Source of the DNA: Salinibacillus aidingensis
Lineage (GTDB): Bacteria; Bacillota; Bacilli; Bacillales; Alkalibacillaceae
Assembly (NCBI RefSeq): GCF_039522525.1
Contig: NZ_BAAADO010000003.1
Span: 496,001-560,000, forward strand
Direction of reading: 5' to 3'
Length of the DNA stretch: 64,000 nt
In this document: one piece after another, positions 8,401 to 18,571 of the stretch
Position numbering within the stretch: the stretch's first letter is position 1
Layout: every line of letters begins with the position of its first letter
The notes under the pieces: model-generated
What the model saw: only the letters and a program-made list of their open reading frames with translations
What the model was told of the DNA's origin: nothing
Databases searched by the model: none
Translations under genes and position numbers: made by a program

Positions 8401-9024
8401 ATGGAACATGTGCAGTACCAAAAACCATATGCTAAGTTATTTATTGCTTTTTTTAGTGCATTAATGATTGCGTTCGTTGGATTCTATGCGGGTCAGTATG
8501 TACCACCTGCCTATTTCTTACCACTTATATTTGTTGAATTAGGACTAATTATAGCTATGATTTTCCTACGTAGAAAGAAAGCAATTGGTTATCCCCTAAT
8601 GTTTACATTTATGTTTGTTTCAGGGTGCACCTTGTATCCAGCCATCGCCATGTATATATCCCAATTAGGTGCAGAAACAGTTGGGAAGGCCATTGTTATA
8701 ACGGCTTTATCTTTCGCCGGAATCGCTTTATATACAGTCATAAGCAAACATGATTTCCGGTTCATGGGTGGCTTCCTATTCATTTCCCTGTTTGTATTAA
8801 TTGGCCTGGGAATTGCGAATATATTCGTACCATTTGGGGGTCAAATGGACCTGATTTATTCAGGGTTCGGTATTCTAGTTTTTGTAGGATACACGCTTTA
8901 TGACTTCAGTCGATTGACGCATGAAGGATTCACGGATGAGGATATCCCAATGATTATCGTATCTATTTACCTCGATTTCGTTAATTTACTGTTGTTTGTT
9001 TTACGTTTTTTAAATAGAGATTAA
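8401..9024 (+). CDS. yetJ: Bax inhibitor-1/YccA family membrane protein (YetJ-like)
   Basis: The 207-residue protein has seven hydrophobic helices and resembles Bacillus subtilis YetJ, a pH-sensitive calcium-leak channel of the Bax inhibitor-1 fold. The paired aspartates that act as pH sensor in YetJ are present: Asp168 in TLYDFSRL and Asp192 in SIYLDFVNLLLFVLRF. The N-terminal helix carries the FVGFYAGQYVPPAYFLP motif. Start is ATG at 8401 behind GGGGGAA. It is a single gene, closed by repeat A copy 1. Confidence 0.85.
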   Translation: MEHVQYQKPYAKLFIAFFSALMIAFVGFYAGQYVPPAYFLPLIFVELGLIIAMIFLRRKKAIGYPLMFTFMFVSGCTLYPAIAMYISQLGAETVGKAIVITALSFAGIALYTVISKHDFRFMGGFLFISLFVLIGLGIANIFVPFGGQMDLIYSGFGILVFVGYTLYDFSRLTHEGFTDEDIPMIIVSIYLDFVNLLLFVLRFLNRD

Positions 9025-9030
9025 ATAATC

Positions 9031-9082
9031 AGGGACTGTCCCTCACCGCGTTAACGCGTTAAAGTGGTAAGGGACAGTCCCT
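9031..9082. repeat. palindromic repeat A, copy 1
   Basis: Outer arms AGGGACTGTCCCT and AGGGACAGTCCCT enclose TCACCGCGTTAACGCGTTAA and a partial complement. It starts seven bases after the yetJ-like stop. No T-run follows, so termination is less certain than for copy 2. Related copies are at 9453, 37634 and 35830. Confidence 0.85.
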
Positions 9083-9099
9083 AGCTAAAGGAGCCTAGT

Positions 9100-9450
9100 A
9101 TGAATAAGCAAAATGTAACTGTAAATGATTTAGTTCAAGCCGCAACCAAATTTCGTGATGATCGGGATTGGAGACAATTCCATAACCCCAAAGATTTAGC
9201 AATTTCCCTGTCATTGGAAGCAAGTGAGCTGCTGGAAAATTTCCAGTGGAAGGATAGTGCAAAATCCATGGAGGAGAATGAAGAAAATATATATGAAGAA
9301 TTAGCGGATGTGCTCATTTATTCTCTGATGCTTTCGGATGTTTTAGATGTTGATTTGAATGAGATCGTGTTAAACAAATTAGAGAAGAATGCCCGGAAGT
9401 ATCCTGTGGAGAAGGCGAGAGGGACGGAGAAGAAGTATACGGAATTATAA
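9100..9450 (+). CDS. MazG-type nucleotide pyrophosphohydrolase
   Basis: The 116-residue product is a single MazG-like all-alpha NTP pyrophosphohydrolase domain of the short dCTPase/RS21-C6 type. It has the metal-binding pattern SLEASELLENFQW (EASE, about residues 32-40) and the second acidic motif YEELADVLIYSLML (about residues 67-80). Such enzymes hydrolyse (d)NTPs to NMP and pyrophosphate, with house-cleaning or phage-related roles. Start is ATG at 9100 after AAAGGAG. The gene is enclosed by repeat A copies on both sides and directly precedes the dpt operon promoter. Confidence 0.85.
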   Translation: MNKQNVTVNDLVQAATKFRDDRDWRQFHNPKDLAISLSLEASELLENFQWKDSAKSMEENEENIYEELADVLIYSLMLSDVLDVDLNEIVLNKLEKNARKYPVEKARGTEKKYTEL

Positions 9451-9452
9451 TT

Positions 9453-9508
9453 AGGGACTGTCCCGCACTACTTTAACGCGTTAAAGTAGTGCGGGACAGT
9501 CCCCTTTT
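9453..9508. repeat. palindromic repeat A, copy 2 (terminator-like)
   Basis: A 52-base almost perfect inverted repeat with arms AGGGACTGTCCCGCACTACT and complement, centre TTTAACGCGTTAAA, followed by CCCCTTTT. It starts three bases after the mazG stop and should act as a terminator that isolates the dpt promoter. Confidence 0.9.
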
Positions 9509-9537
9509 ATTGGAAGAAGTATACTAATTGATAATGG

Positions 9538-9566
9538 TTAATAAATTCTGGGATTTTAGTTATAAT
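9538..9566 (+). promoter_or_regulatory. candidate promoter of dptFGH
   Basis: TTAATA (9538-9543) and TATAAT (9561-9566) with a 17-base spacer lie 48 bases before the chosen dptF start. The -35 box is a partial match. Confidence 0.5.
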
Positions 9567-9614
9567 TAGATTGATGTAATTATGTTTGAGCATGTAAATG
9601 AGGTGAAAGGATAC

Positions 9615-11996
9615 ATGTCAGAATACACGTTTGATTTTTTACAGGAATTAGATCCTGAACTAGTACAAATCGGTCGGAGTATTGAAAATATATTTTATGA
9701 TGATCCTCATGGAGTTTTGGTAAAAAGCAGGTTATTTGCCGAACATATGACTAAGACCATTGCTTCATTGGAAAATCTAGATCATATTAAATCGTGGAAA
9801 CAAGTGGATAGAATTGCTTATTTGGATCGTGAAGGTTTATTTACAAAGGAAGTTGCACAATCCTTTGATATGATTCGTTATATTGGAAATCGTGCTGCCC
9901 ATGCAGATGGTAAAGGAGATCTTGAAAAGGCTTTAAAAGTGCATAAGAACCTGTTTAAAATATCTGTTTGGTTTGCGGAAGTGTATGGAAGTTATGATTT
10001 CAAAACTCCAGAATATCAAAACCCTCCTATGCGCAAAACAGAGGGACTTGACACGAACCAAATTACAAAACTGATTGAATCAACATTATCAAAGCAATTA
10101 TCCTCATTTTTTAAACAGCAAGCGATAGATGAAGGTTTTGTAACGGATGATAAACCTGGAACCAATCAAAAGGAATTAGTAGAAGAACAACAGGGTAATC
10201 CTCAAGAAGAAGAACCACCAAGAGAAGAAGAGGAACAGCATGATACAGCAGATCAACCTGAAGAAGGTCCTAGAACATTATACGGAAGTGAACTCCTCTT
10301 CCAGCTATCTAAATTGAAGGAGTCTTCTCAGGAAGCTATTGAAGGATCAGAAGCCTTTAGTTCCTTTAAAAAATATTTACACGTCGAGCGTCCTATACAA
10401 AATGACCTTGAACACATCTTAAGAACAAAAGTGAATGAACAGAGTAGTCAATTGATCTTCCTTTGTGGAAGTGTGGGGGATGGTAAGTCTCACTTGTTAG
10501 CCTACATGAATGAAACCTATCCAGATTTAATGGCTAATTTTAAGGTCCATAACGATGCTACAGAGAGCTTTGACCCTCATAAAAATTCTTTAGATACGCT
10601 CGCGGAAGTGTTGGAGCCATTTTCTGATGCAAATATTGATAAAACGAACGAAAAACGAATTCTAGCGATTAATTTAGGGGTACTACATAATTTCTTAGAG
10701 TCCTCCTATGTAAAGGAAAGTTATACAAAACTTGCTTCGTTTATTTCTGAATCAAAAATCTTTGAGACCGATTATGTATCAGAGAACTACATGGATGACC
10801 ATTTTAATTTAATTAGTTTTTCTGACTATCATCCATATGAATTAACAAAGGAAGGCCCAGAGTCCTCCTATTTTATGAATATATTTGAAAAAATTGTTCA
10901 ACCAACGGATGATAACCCATTCTACAGAGCATTTAACCGTGACCAAGCAGAAGGCATAATGGGGCCTTATATGACGAACTATAAATTGCTCCAGCAAAAA
11001 ACGGTCAGGCAAAAGCTTTCTCAATTATTAATTAAAGCTATTGTTCAACACAAATATATTCTTTCAACACGTACATTGCTTAATTTTGTTCATGATATTT
11101 TGATTCCTTCTAATTTAGAAGAGCACTTGACCTCTACATCTGTCATTGAGGAAACACAAGCTTTGTTACCAAATATGTTGTTTAATAGTTCGGATCGATC
11201 TCCGTTACTCAAAGTAATTTCCTATGTTGATCCTATTCATACACGTTCAGAGATGATCGATCAGATGTTAATTGAGCTAAATAATTCAACCGATATCTCA
11301 AAAGTGTTTCAAAAGAATATAAGTCAAGAGGGGTTAAAAGACTGGGTCGATGCCCTATCCGATTTAGGCCCATTTTATGAGCTAACAAAAGCGACAAGAC
11401 AGGTGTTAAATACATCCTTGATCCGTTTTTGTTACTTCTTGTCTGATGAAATGGAAGAGATATTCAAAAATAAAACCTACAATGATTTTATGCATTATTT
11501 ATATGCCTTCAACCTAGGGATTCCTGCAGGCCTTAAAGGGATATATCAAGAAACGGAAGATGCTATCTTTGCCTGGAAGGGAAGTCCTAAGGGGAATGAT
11601 CAATATATTTATTATGAAGAATCAATGGGCTCCATGAATATTGCTCAAACCTTAGAATTGAAAAGGTATACGAATCATTTAGTCAAGCGAGACCAAGACG
11701 TTTTTTATCGATTTAAGGATACCTTACTTATCGGATTTCAAAATCAACATAAAACAGAGTATGCATTGCTTGAAATTGACTATCCATTATATGAAACCAT
11801 GGTGAAAGTTCTAAATGGTTATCGTCCAAATAAAAAGGATAAAGAAGATGCGATTCAATTTTTAGAATTTGTAGAGAAACTGATGCAAATAGGTAAAAAG
11901 GAAGATGAAATGGTAATTCATGATTTAACGGAAGATTTATTATTCAAGCTTGAATATGATGCTGAATTTGAAGAATTTACGTTTAAGAGGGAGTAA
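9615..11996 (+). CDS. dptF: DNA phosphorothioation-dependent restriction protein DptF, with N-terminal DUF4145/HEPN-like domain
   Basis: The 793-residue product begins with a DUF4145-like helical domain (about residues 1-125) containing the HEPN-style RYIGNRAAHADG motif (Arg and His near 88-96). A Glu/Pro-rich linker (about 185-225) follows, then a P-loop ATPase with CGSVGDGKSHLLAYM (GKS near 290). It is followed without gap by DptG- and DptH-like genes, the order of the DptFGH restriction module that cleaves DNA lacking phosphorothioate marks. An upstream in-frame ATG at 9582 has no ribosome binding site, whereas AGGTGAAAGG precedes 9615. Assignment rests on gene order, sizes and the P-loop. 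Confidence 0.75.
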   Translation: MSEYTFDFLQELDPELVQIGRSIENIFYDDPHGVLVKSRLFAEHMTKTIASLENLDHIKSWKQVDRIAYLDREGLFTKEVAQSFDMIRYIGNRAAHADGKGDLEKALKVHKNLFKISVWFAEVYGSYDFKTPEYQNPPMRKTEGLDTNQITKLIESTLSKQLSSFFKQQAIDEGFVTDDKPGTNQKELVEEQQGNPQEEEPPREEEEQHDTADQPEEGPRTLYGSELLFQLSKLKESSQEAIEGSEAFSSFKKYLHVERPIQNDLEHILRTKVNEQSSQLIFLCGSVGDGKSHLLAYMNETYPDLMANFKVHNDATESFDPHKNSLDTLAEVLEPFSDANIDKTNEKRILAINLGVLHNFLESSYVKESYTKLASFISESKIFETDYVSENYMDDHFNLISFSDYHPYELTKEGPESSYFMNIFEKIVQPTDDNPFYRAFNRDQAEGIMGPYMTNYKLLQQKTVRQKLSQLLIKAIVQHKYILSTRTLLNFVHDILIPSNLEEHLTSTSVIEETQALLPNMLFNSSDRSPLLKVISYVDPIHTRSEMIDQMLIELNNSTDISKVFQKNISQEGLKDWVDALSDLGPFYELTKATRQVLNTSLIRFCYFLSDEMEEIFKNKTYNDFMHYLYAFNLGIPAGLKGIYQETEDAIFAWKGSPKGNDQYIYYEESMGSMNIAQTLELKRYTNHLVKRDQDVFYRFKDTLLIGFQNQHKTEYALLEIDYPLYETMVKVLNGYRPNKKDKEDAIQFLEFVEKLMQIGKKEDEMVIHDLTEDLLFKLEYDAEFEEFTFKRE

Positions 11997-11999
11997 GTC

Positions 12000-13370
12000 A
12001 TGGGATATACAGAGGAATTGAAAGCCTTACGCAAATCGTTAAGAATAAAAGAGGATAAAAAAGGGTTAACACACACGATTAATAAAAAGTGTCCAATCTT
12101 TCCATTTCCAACTCGTAACCCAGAGCGTGCGAAATTTTCTAGAGGCTTTGAAGGTGTTACAGGGGAATTTGCCCGTATCGTGAGTGGAAATGTATTAGAC
12201 CAAGAAATCGAAATGGAATCGGTCATTAAAAAAATAAGTGATACGGTGAATCCTGATGAGAAGGATTTACCTTACTTTAATCGCTTGATTCGAATGTTTT
12301 TATCAGATGACCTACAAACCATGAAAATATTTCATCCGCACATCTATCAATATCTTCCTTTGACATCTGGGAAAGAAGCAAAAGGTGAAACCAATATAGC
12401 CATATTTATTCGTGATGTACTCTTACAGAATGAGCAATATATCCAGGAGTTTTTCACGAAATCAGAAACTGATCACCTTATGTCTAAATTGATACTAGAT
12501 CAGCTTGACTATTTAAAGGAAAAGAGTCATACAAAACGTTATCACATTATGATGCCAATGATTTCTGACCTTTTTGAAGAGGATATCAAATTCCTTATGC
12601 AGCATAAGGATTACTTTATTGAAAATATTAATATGTTTTTAGCGTATTATTATTTCTTCTATATTACCCAGCTCACATTAAAGCTGAATCAAACGAAGAA
12701 AGCAGACTTTCATTCGGTAAATGAGGTTGTTTATACCCTCGATTGGGAAGGAGCCAGTAAAAGTCGTATTGGATATGAACGAGGGTATCAACGTATTAAA
12801 GATGCAGCTAAAAATATATTGGTTCATAATAACTGTTTAGAACATTTGAATTTTCTTCTTGATACTACAACGGCTAAAAGCTATGAAGGAATACGAGAAA
12901 TCTTCCAGGATCTTTCTGAGGAGGAAAAACAGGATTTCCTAAATGTATTAAAAACATGGATAGGAGAGTATCGATATCATGTATCGCTACTTCCCTTAGA
13001 AACATTAGCGGATGATTTTGATGGCCTTGTAGACCAGCTGTTTTTAAGCCTAGATGAAGGTGTGCCAAAAGAAACGAAGACCCGTTTTGCTTTATCTATT
13101 GAAGAAATCGGGAAAAGATATTTCCTGAAGACACGTGGGGTACTCGGCTACATGCTTAATATATCCCAGGATTTTCTATTATTATTAACCACAATAAGTG
13201 TGAAAGATGAACGCAAATCTTTAAAAGATGTCTTTCGTGAATTTGAGAAGAGAGGCGTGTTTTTTGACCGCCATTCTCAAGATGAGGTTGTACAACTATT
13301 TGATAAACTAAATCTTTTGGATAAAAAGAGTGATAGTGGGGATGCACAATATGTTAAACCAGTTCTATAA
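12000..13370 (+). CDS. dptG: DNA phosphorothioation-dependent restriction protein DptG
   Basis: The 456-residue product starts three bases after the dptF stop (GGGAG upstream) and overlaps dptH by 20 bases, so the three are translated from one message. The sequence has no enzymatic motif I can name. It opens with the conserved-looking KKCPIFPFPTRNPERAKFSR and contains YEGIREIFQDLSEEEKQDFL and a C-terminal region with FREFEKRGVFFDRHSQDEVV. Size and position fit DptG, the middle subunit of the restriction complex. Its biochemical role within the complex is not established from sequence. Confidence 0.7.
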   Translation: MGYTEELKALRKSLRIKEDKKGLTHTINKKCPIFPFPTRNPERAKFSRGFEGVTGEFARIVSGNVLDQEIEMESVIKKISDTVNPDEKDLPYFNRLIRMFLSDDLQTMKIFHPHIYQYLPLTSGKEAKGETNIAIFIRDVLLQNEQYIQEFFTKSETDHLMSKLILDQLDYLKEKSHTKRYHIMMPMISDLFEEDIKFLMQHKDYFIENINMFLAYYYFFYITQLTLKLNQTKKADFHSVNEVVYTLDWEGASKSRIGYERGYQRIKDAAKNILVHNNCLEHLNFLLDTTTAKSYEGIREIFQDLSEEEKQDFLNVLKTWIGEYRYHVSLLPLETLADDFDGLVDQLFLSLDEGVPKETKTRFALSIEEIGKRYFLKTRGVLGYMLNISQDFLLLLTTISVKDERKSLKDVFREFEKRGVFFDRHSQDEVVQLFDKLNLLDKKSDSGDAQYVKPVL

Positions 13371-16300
13371 TTATCTCTCAGAAAAACTAATTGCTTTCTT
13401 TGAAGATCAATCGTTATCAGGAGGAGAAAGGTTTTATCTGCAATTTGATGACGAGAATCAAGTTCGCCAATTTTATGATGCTCTAGGAAAGCATGATTAT
13501 GCGGACAGTTTCATTTATCAGCATGAACATGGTTCCCCTTATGAAACATTTGGGTTAAAAATTGGAGAAGTTACCGTAGTCGTTGCAGCAACCGTTAATC
13601 ATGTAACTCCTGACTTTTTAGTAACCCTCCGTAATAAGGTAGGGGAACAGCAAGAAGACTGGGAAAATACAGCGTTATTAAGTATTTGTCATGAAACTCT
13701 AGATAGTATTCGTGGGGGAAGCAGTGACCTTCAAAAGGAAGGAATGCCCTTTCATGTAAAATCAATCACTAATACGTTAAAGCAGGAAATTGAAAATTCA
13801 AGTCTGTCCAAAACGGAAAAGGAAATCGCTAAGTTTCACCTGAATAAAAAGCTAGAAGACATTATCCTACAGCCGGCCTTGGTAGATTTTGCAGAGGTCC
13901 TCGGGTTACTATCACAAGGAAGTATTGAGAAGAAGGACTATCCATCATTAGGTCTTTTTTATGATGAACAGTTAGACCAATATACTCCGTCCCAAGTAAG
14001 AAAAAGGCTGGAGGAAAACCATAGTTATTTTGAAAAGGTACAACACATACATGAATACGAAAATTTGGAACAGCAACTTGAAAAGAGCTTTGATGATAAA
14101 GGTGTGACGCAACTCAAGAAGGATGACTGGCAAGCCTTAGATTATTCCTTTGTAAAAGAATCAAATGAACGGTTAATTGAAGAGGACAAGAAGGTTTTAG
14201 AATATATTGAAATGGTGGATAAACAAACAAAGGAAGGACTTGTTTTTTGGGAAAAACCAATACGGGATACAAAAGCAGGTAATCGTAAACGACACATCAT
14301 TATTTTTAATCCAGAACGAAAAGAAGAGATCAACCTTCAATTCTCTTTTGATGAGTTTTTAAAGCAGGAGTTTATAAAAAATAAGACAAAGGCTCACGTT
14401 GAAAAATCCGGGAAAAAGTTAAACGTACAATTATTTCATGATGCGGGAAATACGACATTCTACAAATTTACCTATCAACACAAAAACCAAACAAAATCGA
14501 CCTATGACTTTCAAATTGCTATTGTTGAATGTCCCCCTACATTTTTAGAGCCTATTCAAACGCTATATGAAGTGAAACAGAATGAAAAAAGGATTATTAT
14601 ACATGGCGAAGGGAACAACGTATTCATTGGTCAAGATCAACAAAATGCCAATGAATACGACGTAGAAGAGCCAGATGAAGTCATTGAGTTAGCTTCAGAA
14701 GAGGAAGGAATTGAAATCTCTGAAGCATCAGCGGCTTGGTCAGATGATTCTCTCAAGTTTACGATCAAAATCAATGAATATACGCTTCCATTTAAAATTA
14801 AAGACCAACTTACGAGAACACCAGCTGTATTAGGGAAACAAATATGGAAAATGAAACGTGAAAGGAAGGCTCACTTCACATTTGAGAATGATCAACTTCA
14901 GCAAGGAACTTTGGTTTACCATCCACGTGAAGAATTCAAGCGTTATTTACAATTAGAAAAAATGTGGATGAATCAAGGAATGCACTTTGCGAAGCTTGGT
15001 TCTACAGGTTTAGAAGCAGAATACTTGAATATCCCAAGTAAACTTAAGGATGCTTATGAACACCTGTTAGATTTATATCGTTCAAAACATTTATTGCCAA
15101 GCTTAGCTTATTTAGAAGATCAGCTTCTTGAGCAATCGAAAAAGTATGTAGATATTTATAATTCGTGTGTGCGTGCTGTTGAGGAAAACTCTATCTTGAC
15201 AAAGGAAGAGAAGAATATCTTTAAACTTGGAACGATAGAGGAAGCAAATCGGATTTACTTAACACCTCTACATCCATTAAATGTAGCCTATCAAATCGCG
15301 TTCCATGAGCAAATAAGTGGAGAGCAGTTAGAGCATCACATCTTAGATCGGTTAAGACCAAACAATCTCCTTCCTTATGTATTTGGAAATCAGGATGAGC
15401 TCTATCGCCCTATTATCCAGCATCATGCAAGTGAGTGGGTTGTTTATGAGCCATTAAAAAATGTGACGGTCGGGGAATCGAATGCCTATTTGGCCAATGT
15501 TGTAGAAGAAAAGCTGCAACAGTTTGTGGAGCACTTTAGCTATTTATTTTTAACTGGTTCAAACTCACCATTTAAAATAAATGTTATCAATATTACGAAT
15601 GATGAGGAGGTCCTTAGAGGGATTTTCTATTTTGTAAAGAAACGGATCGAAAAATATGGGCCCCATCAAGTCATTCCATTAGACATTGCATTGTATCAGG
15701 AAAACGATTATGTCAGTGCGTTTGAAACCTTCTCATTATATGATGATGTGGAATCCATAGAAGAAAGATTTGATATATCCTTAGAGTCTAAAAAGCTTGA
15801 TCCAGCTGATATGCTTCGTTTTGTACGAGAAAATATTCGTTATTACAAACTAAAAGACACAGAAGACTACAACTATGCCCATATATCCTTTTACAAAATG
15901 ATATCTCAGGATAGTTATGCTAAAGATAATATACAGGAAATGGAAACTGGATTATCCTTACATGGACTACTTTCCTCTGTGACGTCTGCTACGGGCAGAC
16001 AGGATTATCGAACAGGGTTTGGAATAAAAAATGTACTCGAGCCGGAAAATCAACTGATTGAAACGGCCTACTGCTTAAATGAACTTGCTAGTAACTTGGA
16101 AAATGAAGGAAGCAGCCCATATCGAAAGAACGAAGCCATCGTGACTCGCACAACTTCCTTTAAAGAAGAGACGTTAGATGCTTTGTACGATTCATCTTAT
16201 TGGGTTACATTTATTGATCCTAATGTCGATCTAGACTTCTTTCAAAGATCAGAGCGTGATTTGCTCATTATCCATTATAGTGATCAGTATTCGTATGATC

Positions 16301-18552
16301 AGTATGATGCCATTACCGTTACAGACAAATCCTCGCAATATCGAAAAGTCATTAAGCAATATTTAGAGGATGAATATATAAAGGCAGAGGATGATCAAAT
16401 CAATTTAGCTATAAGGGCCTTCAACGCGGTGAATGGAGAATGGCTTTTAAGAATTATTGGAAGTAAGGCGCAATTCTCACGAGAGAAATTAAGCATTATT
16501 TCGGCCTTAAAATATGCATTAAGCTTTTTAGACCACGAGCGTATTATTTGGATACCTATATCGTTAGAAGAAATTCTAAGGGTAGCAGGTGTGGTTAACC
16601 TAACGAAAAGTGCTGGAATCTTTTCAGCAAAAAATCTTGGGGTTAAAGGTTCGACAAGTGACGATCTCCTACTAATCGGACTTGAAATAACAGAGGATCA
16701 AAAAGTGTATTTTCATTACTATCCTGTAGAAGTAAAGGTTGGTTTAAACCAATCTTCAACGATTGCTAAGGCTAAAGAACAGATTTCAACTACTCGCAGC
16801 TTATTGGATGAGCAACTAAAAGAGGTCGATGAAAATGGTGATAAAATCTTTAAAAATGCGTTCTTTAGAAATTTCTTTGTTCAATTATTCTTAGCCAATG
16901 CCCAAAAATTCCTAGCTAATGGTCTGTGGCCAGAGAAAAACTTTGAGGATATTGAGAAGGTGAAGGATATTCTCCTCAACGATAGCTATCAAGTAGGTAA
17001 CCATTTACGCCCTAATATTGGCGATGGGATGGTACTTTCTTTCAAGAATGAAGCAACGTGGAGATCAGCAAAAATCGAGGATCGTTCATTGCTGTTACAG
17101 CTTTCTGAAGAGGACGCATATTCAGGTGTGATTGAAGAGGTTGAAACCATCAAGTCGAGAATTCATCAAGGAAAAACAGATATAAATACGAATATTTTAT
17201 TGGCTAATAACTATGGCCAGACTCCTCAGGCCACAGAACATGCAGAGCCAGTAACAGACGAAAAGAAAGAACCTGAAACGAAACAACCAAATGAGAAAGA
17301 GCTGTCAAAAGAAAAAACTGAAAAAGAGAAAAAGCCAGTGCCTGATAACGAGGATCCAGTTCAACCAAACCCCGAGGAGGAAAAGGATGAGCAGCCAGTA
17401 GACCTAGAAGATGTTCGTGTATTATTAGGAACTGTCGAAGGATCCAAGCACAAAGTCTACTGGGAATATGGCCATAAAGATTTAGCTAATCGGCATATTC
17501 TTATTTCAGGGAAATCTGGACAAGGAAAAACCTACTTTATGCAGTGTATGCTGATGGAACTGGCAGCGAATAATGTTTCAAGTATTATTTTTGATTACAC
17601 AGGCGGTTTTAAGAAGTCTAAGCTAGAACCTGAGTTTAAGGAATTTTTAGGAGATAAGCTTGAACAAATTTTAGTAGCTAGAGACAACTTTCCAATAAAT
17701 CCTTTTAAACGAAATGAGAAAGAATTGGATGAGGACGAATTTATTGAAGAAGATTTTGCTGATGTAGCTGATCGTATGAAAAGTGTATTTGCGGCTATTT
17801 ACACAGATTTAGGCATTCAGCAGCTCAATGCTATTTATCAAGCCATTGTTAAAGGTATGCAGAAGCATGGAGATAGCATGAACCTAGAACTACTTCGACA
17901 AGAATTAGAGGAAGATAACTCAGGTTCAGCTAAAACTGCATTATCCCAATTAAATCCTATGATTGATAAGAATCCATTTGATAGCTCCCATGATTTTAAT
18001 TGGGGAAAGCTTGAAGAAGATAAAGGAAAAGTTTTGGTGATTCAACTGACTGGCTTTGCAAGTGATGTCCAAAAAATGATTACAGAGTTTATCCTATGGG
18101 ATTTATGGCATTATAAGCTTCAGCATGGAGATCAGACGATTCCAATGCCAGTTGTTCTAGATGAGGCACAGAATCTTGATCATAGTGAAAAATCCCCAAG
18201 TGCCAAAATCCTAACAGAAGGAAGAAAGTTTGGCTGGTCTGGCTGGTATGCGACACAATTCTTGAAAGGTCAACTGAATACAGATGAAATTGCACGTTTA
18301 CAAAACTCAAGCCAGAAAATATATTTCTTACCACCAGAAAACGAAATCTCTACGGTGGCATCCAACCTTTCTCATGACAACGCATCAAAGCGAGAATGGG
18401 AAAGACGATTGGCTGCTCTTAATAAAGCGCAGTGTGTATCCTATGGACCAATGCTAGGTAAAGATGGTTCATTAAGACAAAGTGAGCCGGTTATTGTTAA
18501 TATTTCTTCTTTAGAAGAGCGGATTAGGTTGTTGGGGGAGAAGGAAAATTGA
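13351..18552 (+). CDS. dptH: DNA phosphorothioation-dependent restriction protein DptH, HerA/FtsK-like ATPase
   Basis: The product is a 1,733-residue protein whose C-terminal third is an ATPase of the HerA/FtsK type: LISGKSGQGKTYFMQCML (P-loop Gly1387-Thr1394) after RHILISG, Walker B MPVVLDEAQNLD (Asp1604-Glu1605), and a sensor-like GWYATQFLKGQLN. A charged Glu/Lys/Pro-rich linker at about residues 1285-1350 separates it from the long N-terminal part, which has no recognised motif. Start ATG 13351 is favoured over GTG 13330 and ATG 13342 because GGGG at 13338-13341 is then properly spaced. It would be the DNA translocase/helicase of the Dpt restriction complex. Confidence 0.75.
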   Translation: MLNQFYNYLSEKLIAFFEDQSLSGGERFYLQFDDENQVRQFYDALGKHDYADSFIYQHEHGSPYETFGLKIGEVTVVVAATVNHVTPDFLVTLRNKVGEQQEDWENTALLSICHETLDSIRGGSSDLQKEGMPFHVKSITNTLKQEIENSSLSKTEKEIAKFHLNKKLEDIILQPALVDFAEVLGLLSQGSIEKKDYPSLGLFYDEQLDQYTPSQVRKRLEENHSYFEKVQHIHEYENLEQQLEKSFDDKGVTQLKKDDWQALDYSFVKESNERLIEEDKKVLEYIEMVDKQTKEGLVFWEKPIRDTKAGNRKRHIIIFNPERKEEINLQFSFDEFLKQEFIKNKTKAHVEKSGKKLNVQLFHDAGNTTFYKFTYQHKNQTKSTYDFQIAIVECPPTFLEPIQTLYEVKQNEKRIIIHGEGNNVFIGQDQQNANEYDVEEPDEVIELASEEEGIEISEASAAWSDDSLKFTIKINEYTLPFKIKDQLTRTPAVLGKQIWKMKRERKAHFTFENDQLQQGTLVYHPREEFKRYLQLEKMWMNQGMHFAKLGSTGLEAEYLNIPSKLKDAYEHLLDLYRSKHLLPSLAYLEDQLLEQSKKYVDIYNSCVRAVEENSILTKEEKNIFKLGTIEEANRIYLTPLHPLNVAYQIAFHEQISGEQLEHHILDRLRPNNLLPYVFGNQDELYRPIIQHHASEWVVYEPLKNVTVGESNAYLANVVEEKLQQFVEHFSYLFLTGSNSPFKINVINITNDEEVLRGIFYFVKKRIEKYGPHQVIPLDIALYQENDYVSAFETFSLYDDVESIEERFDISLESKKLDPADMLRFVRENIRYYKLKDTEDYNYAHISFYKMISQDSYAKDNIQEMETGLSLHGLLSSVTSATGRQDYRTGFGIKNVLEPENQLIETAYCLNELASNLENEGSSPYRKNEAIVTRTTSFKEETLDALYDSSYWVTFIDPNVDLDFFQRSERDLLIIHYSDQYSYDQYDAITVTDKSSQYRKVIKQYLEDEYIKAEDDQINLAIRAFNAVNGEWLLRIIGSKAQFSREKLSIISALKYALSFLDHERIIWIPISLEEILRVAGVVNLTKSAGIFSAKNLGVKGSTSDDLLLIGLEITEDQKVYFHYYPVEVKVGLNQSSTIAKAKEQISTTRSLLDEQLKEVDENGDKIFKNAFFRNFFVQLFLANAQKFLANGLWPEKNFEDIEKVKDILLNDSYQVGNHLRPNIGDGMVLSFKNEATWRSAKIEDRSLLLQLSEEDAYSGVIEEVETIKSRIHQGKTDINTNILLANNYGQTPQATEHAEPVTDEKKEPETKQPNEKELSKEKTEKEKKPVPDNEDPVQPNPEEEKDEQPVDLEDVRVLLGTVEGSKHKVYWEYGHKDLANRHILISGKSGQGKTYFMQCMLMELAANNVSSIIFDYTGGFKKSKLEPEFKEFLGDKLEQILVARDNFPINPFKRNEKELDEDEFIEEDFADVADRMKSVFAAIYTDLGIQQLNAIYQAIVKGMQKHGDSMNLELLRQELEEDNSGSAKTALSQLNPMIDKNPFDSSHDFNWGKLEEDKGKVLVIQLTGFASDVQKMITEFILWDLWHYKLQHGDQTIPMPVVLDEAQNLDHSEKSPSAKILTEGRKFGWSGWYATQFLKGQLNTDEIARLQNSSQKIYFLPPENEISTVASNLSHDNASKREWERRLAALNKAQCVSYGPMLGKDGSLRQSEPVIVNISSLEERIRLLGEKEN

Positions 18553-18571
18553 TAAAAGCCTTTTAAGTAAT

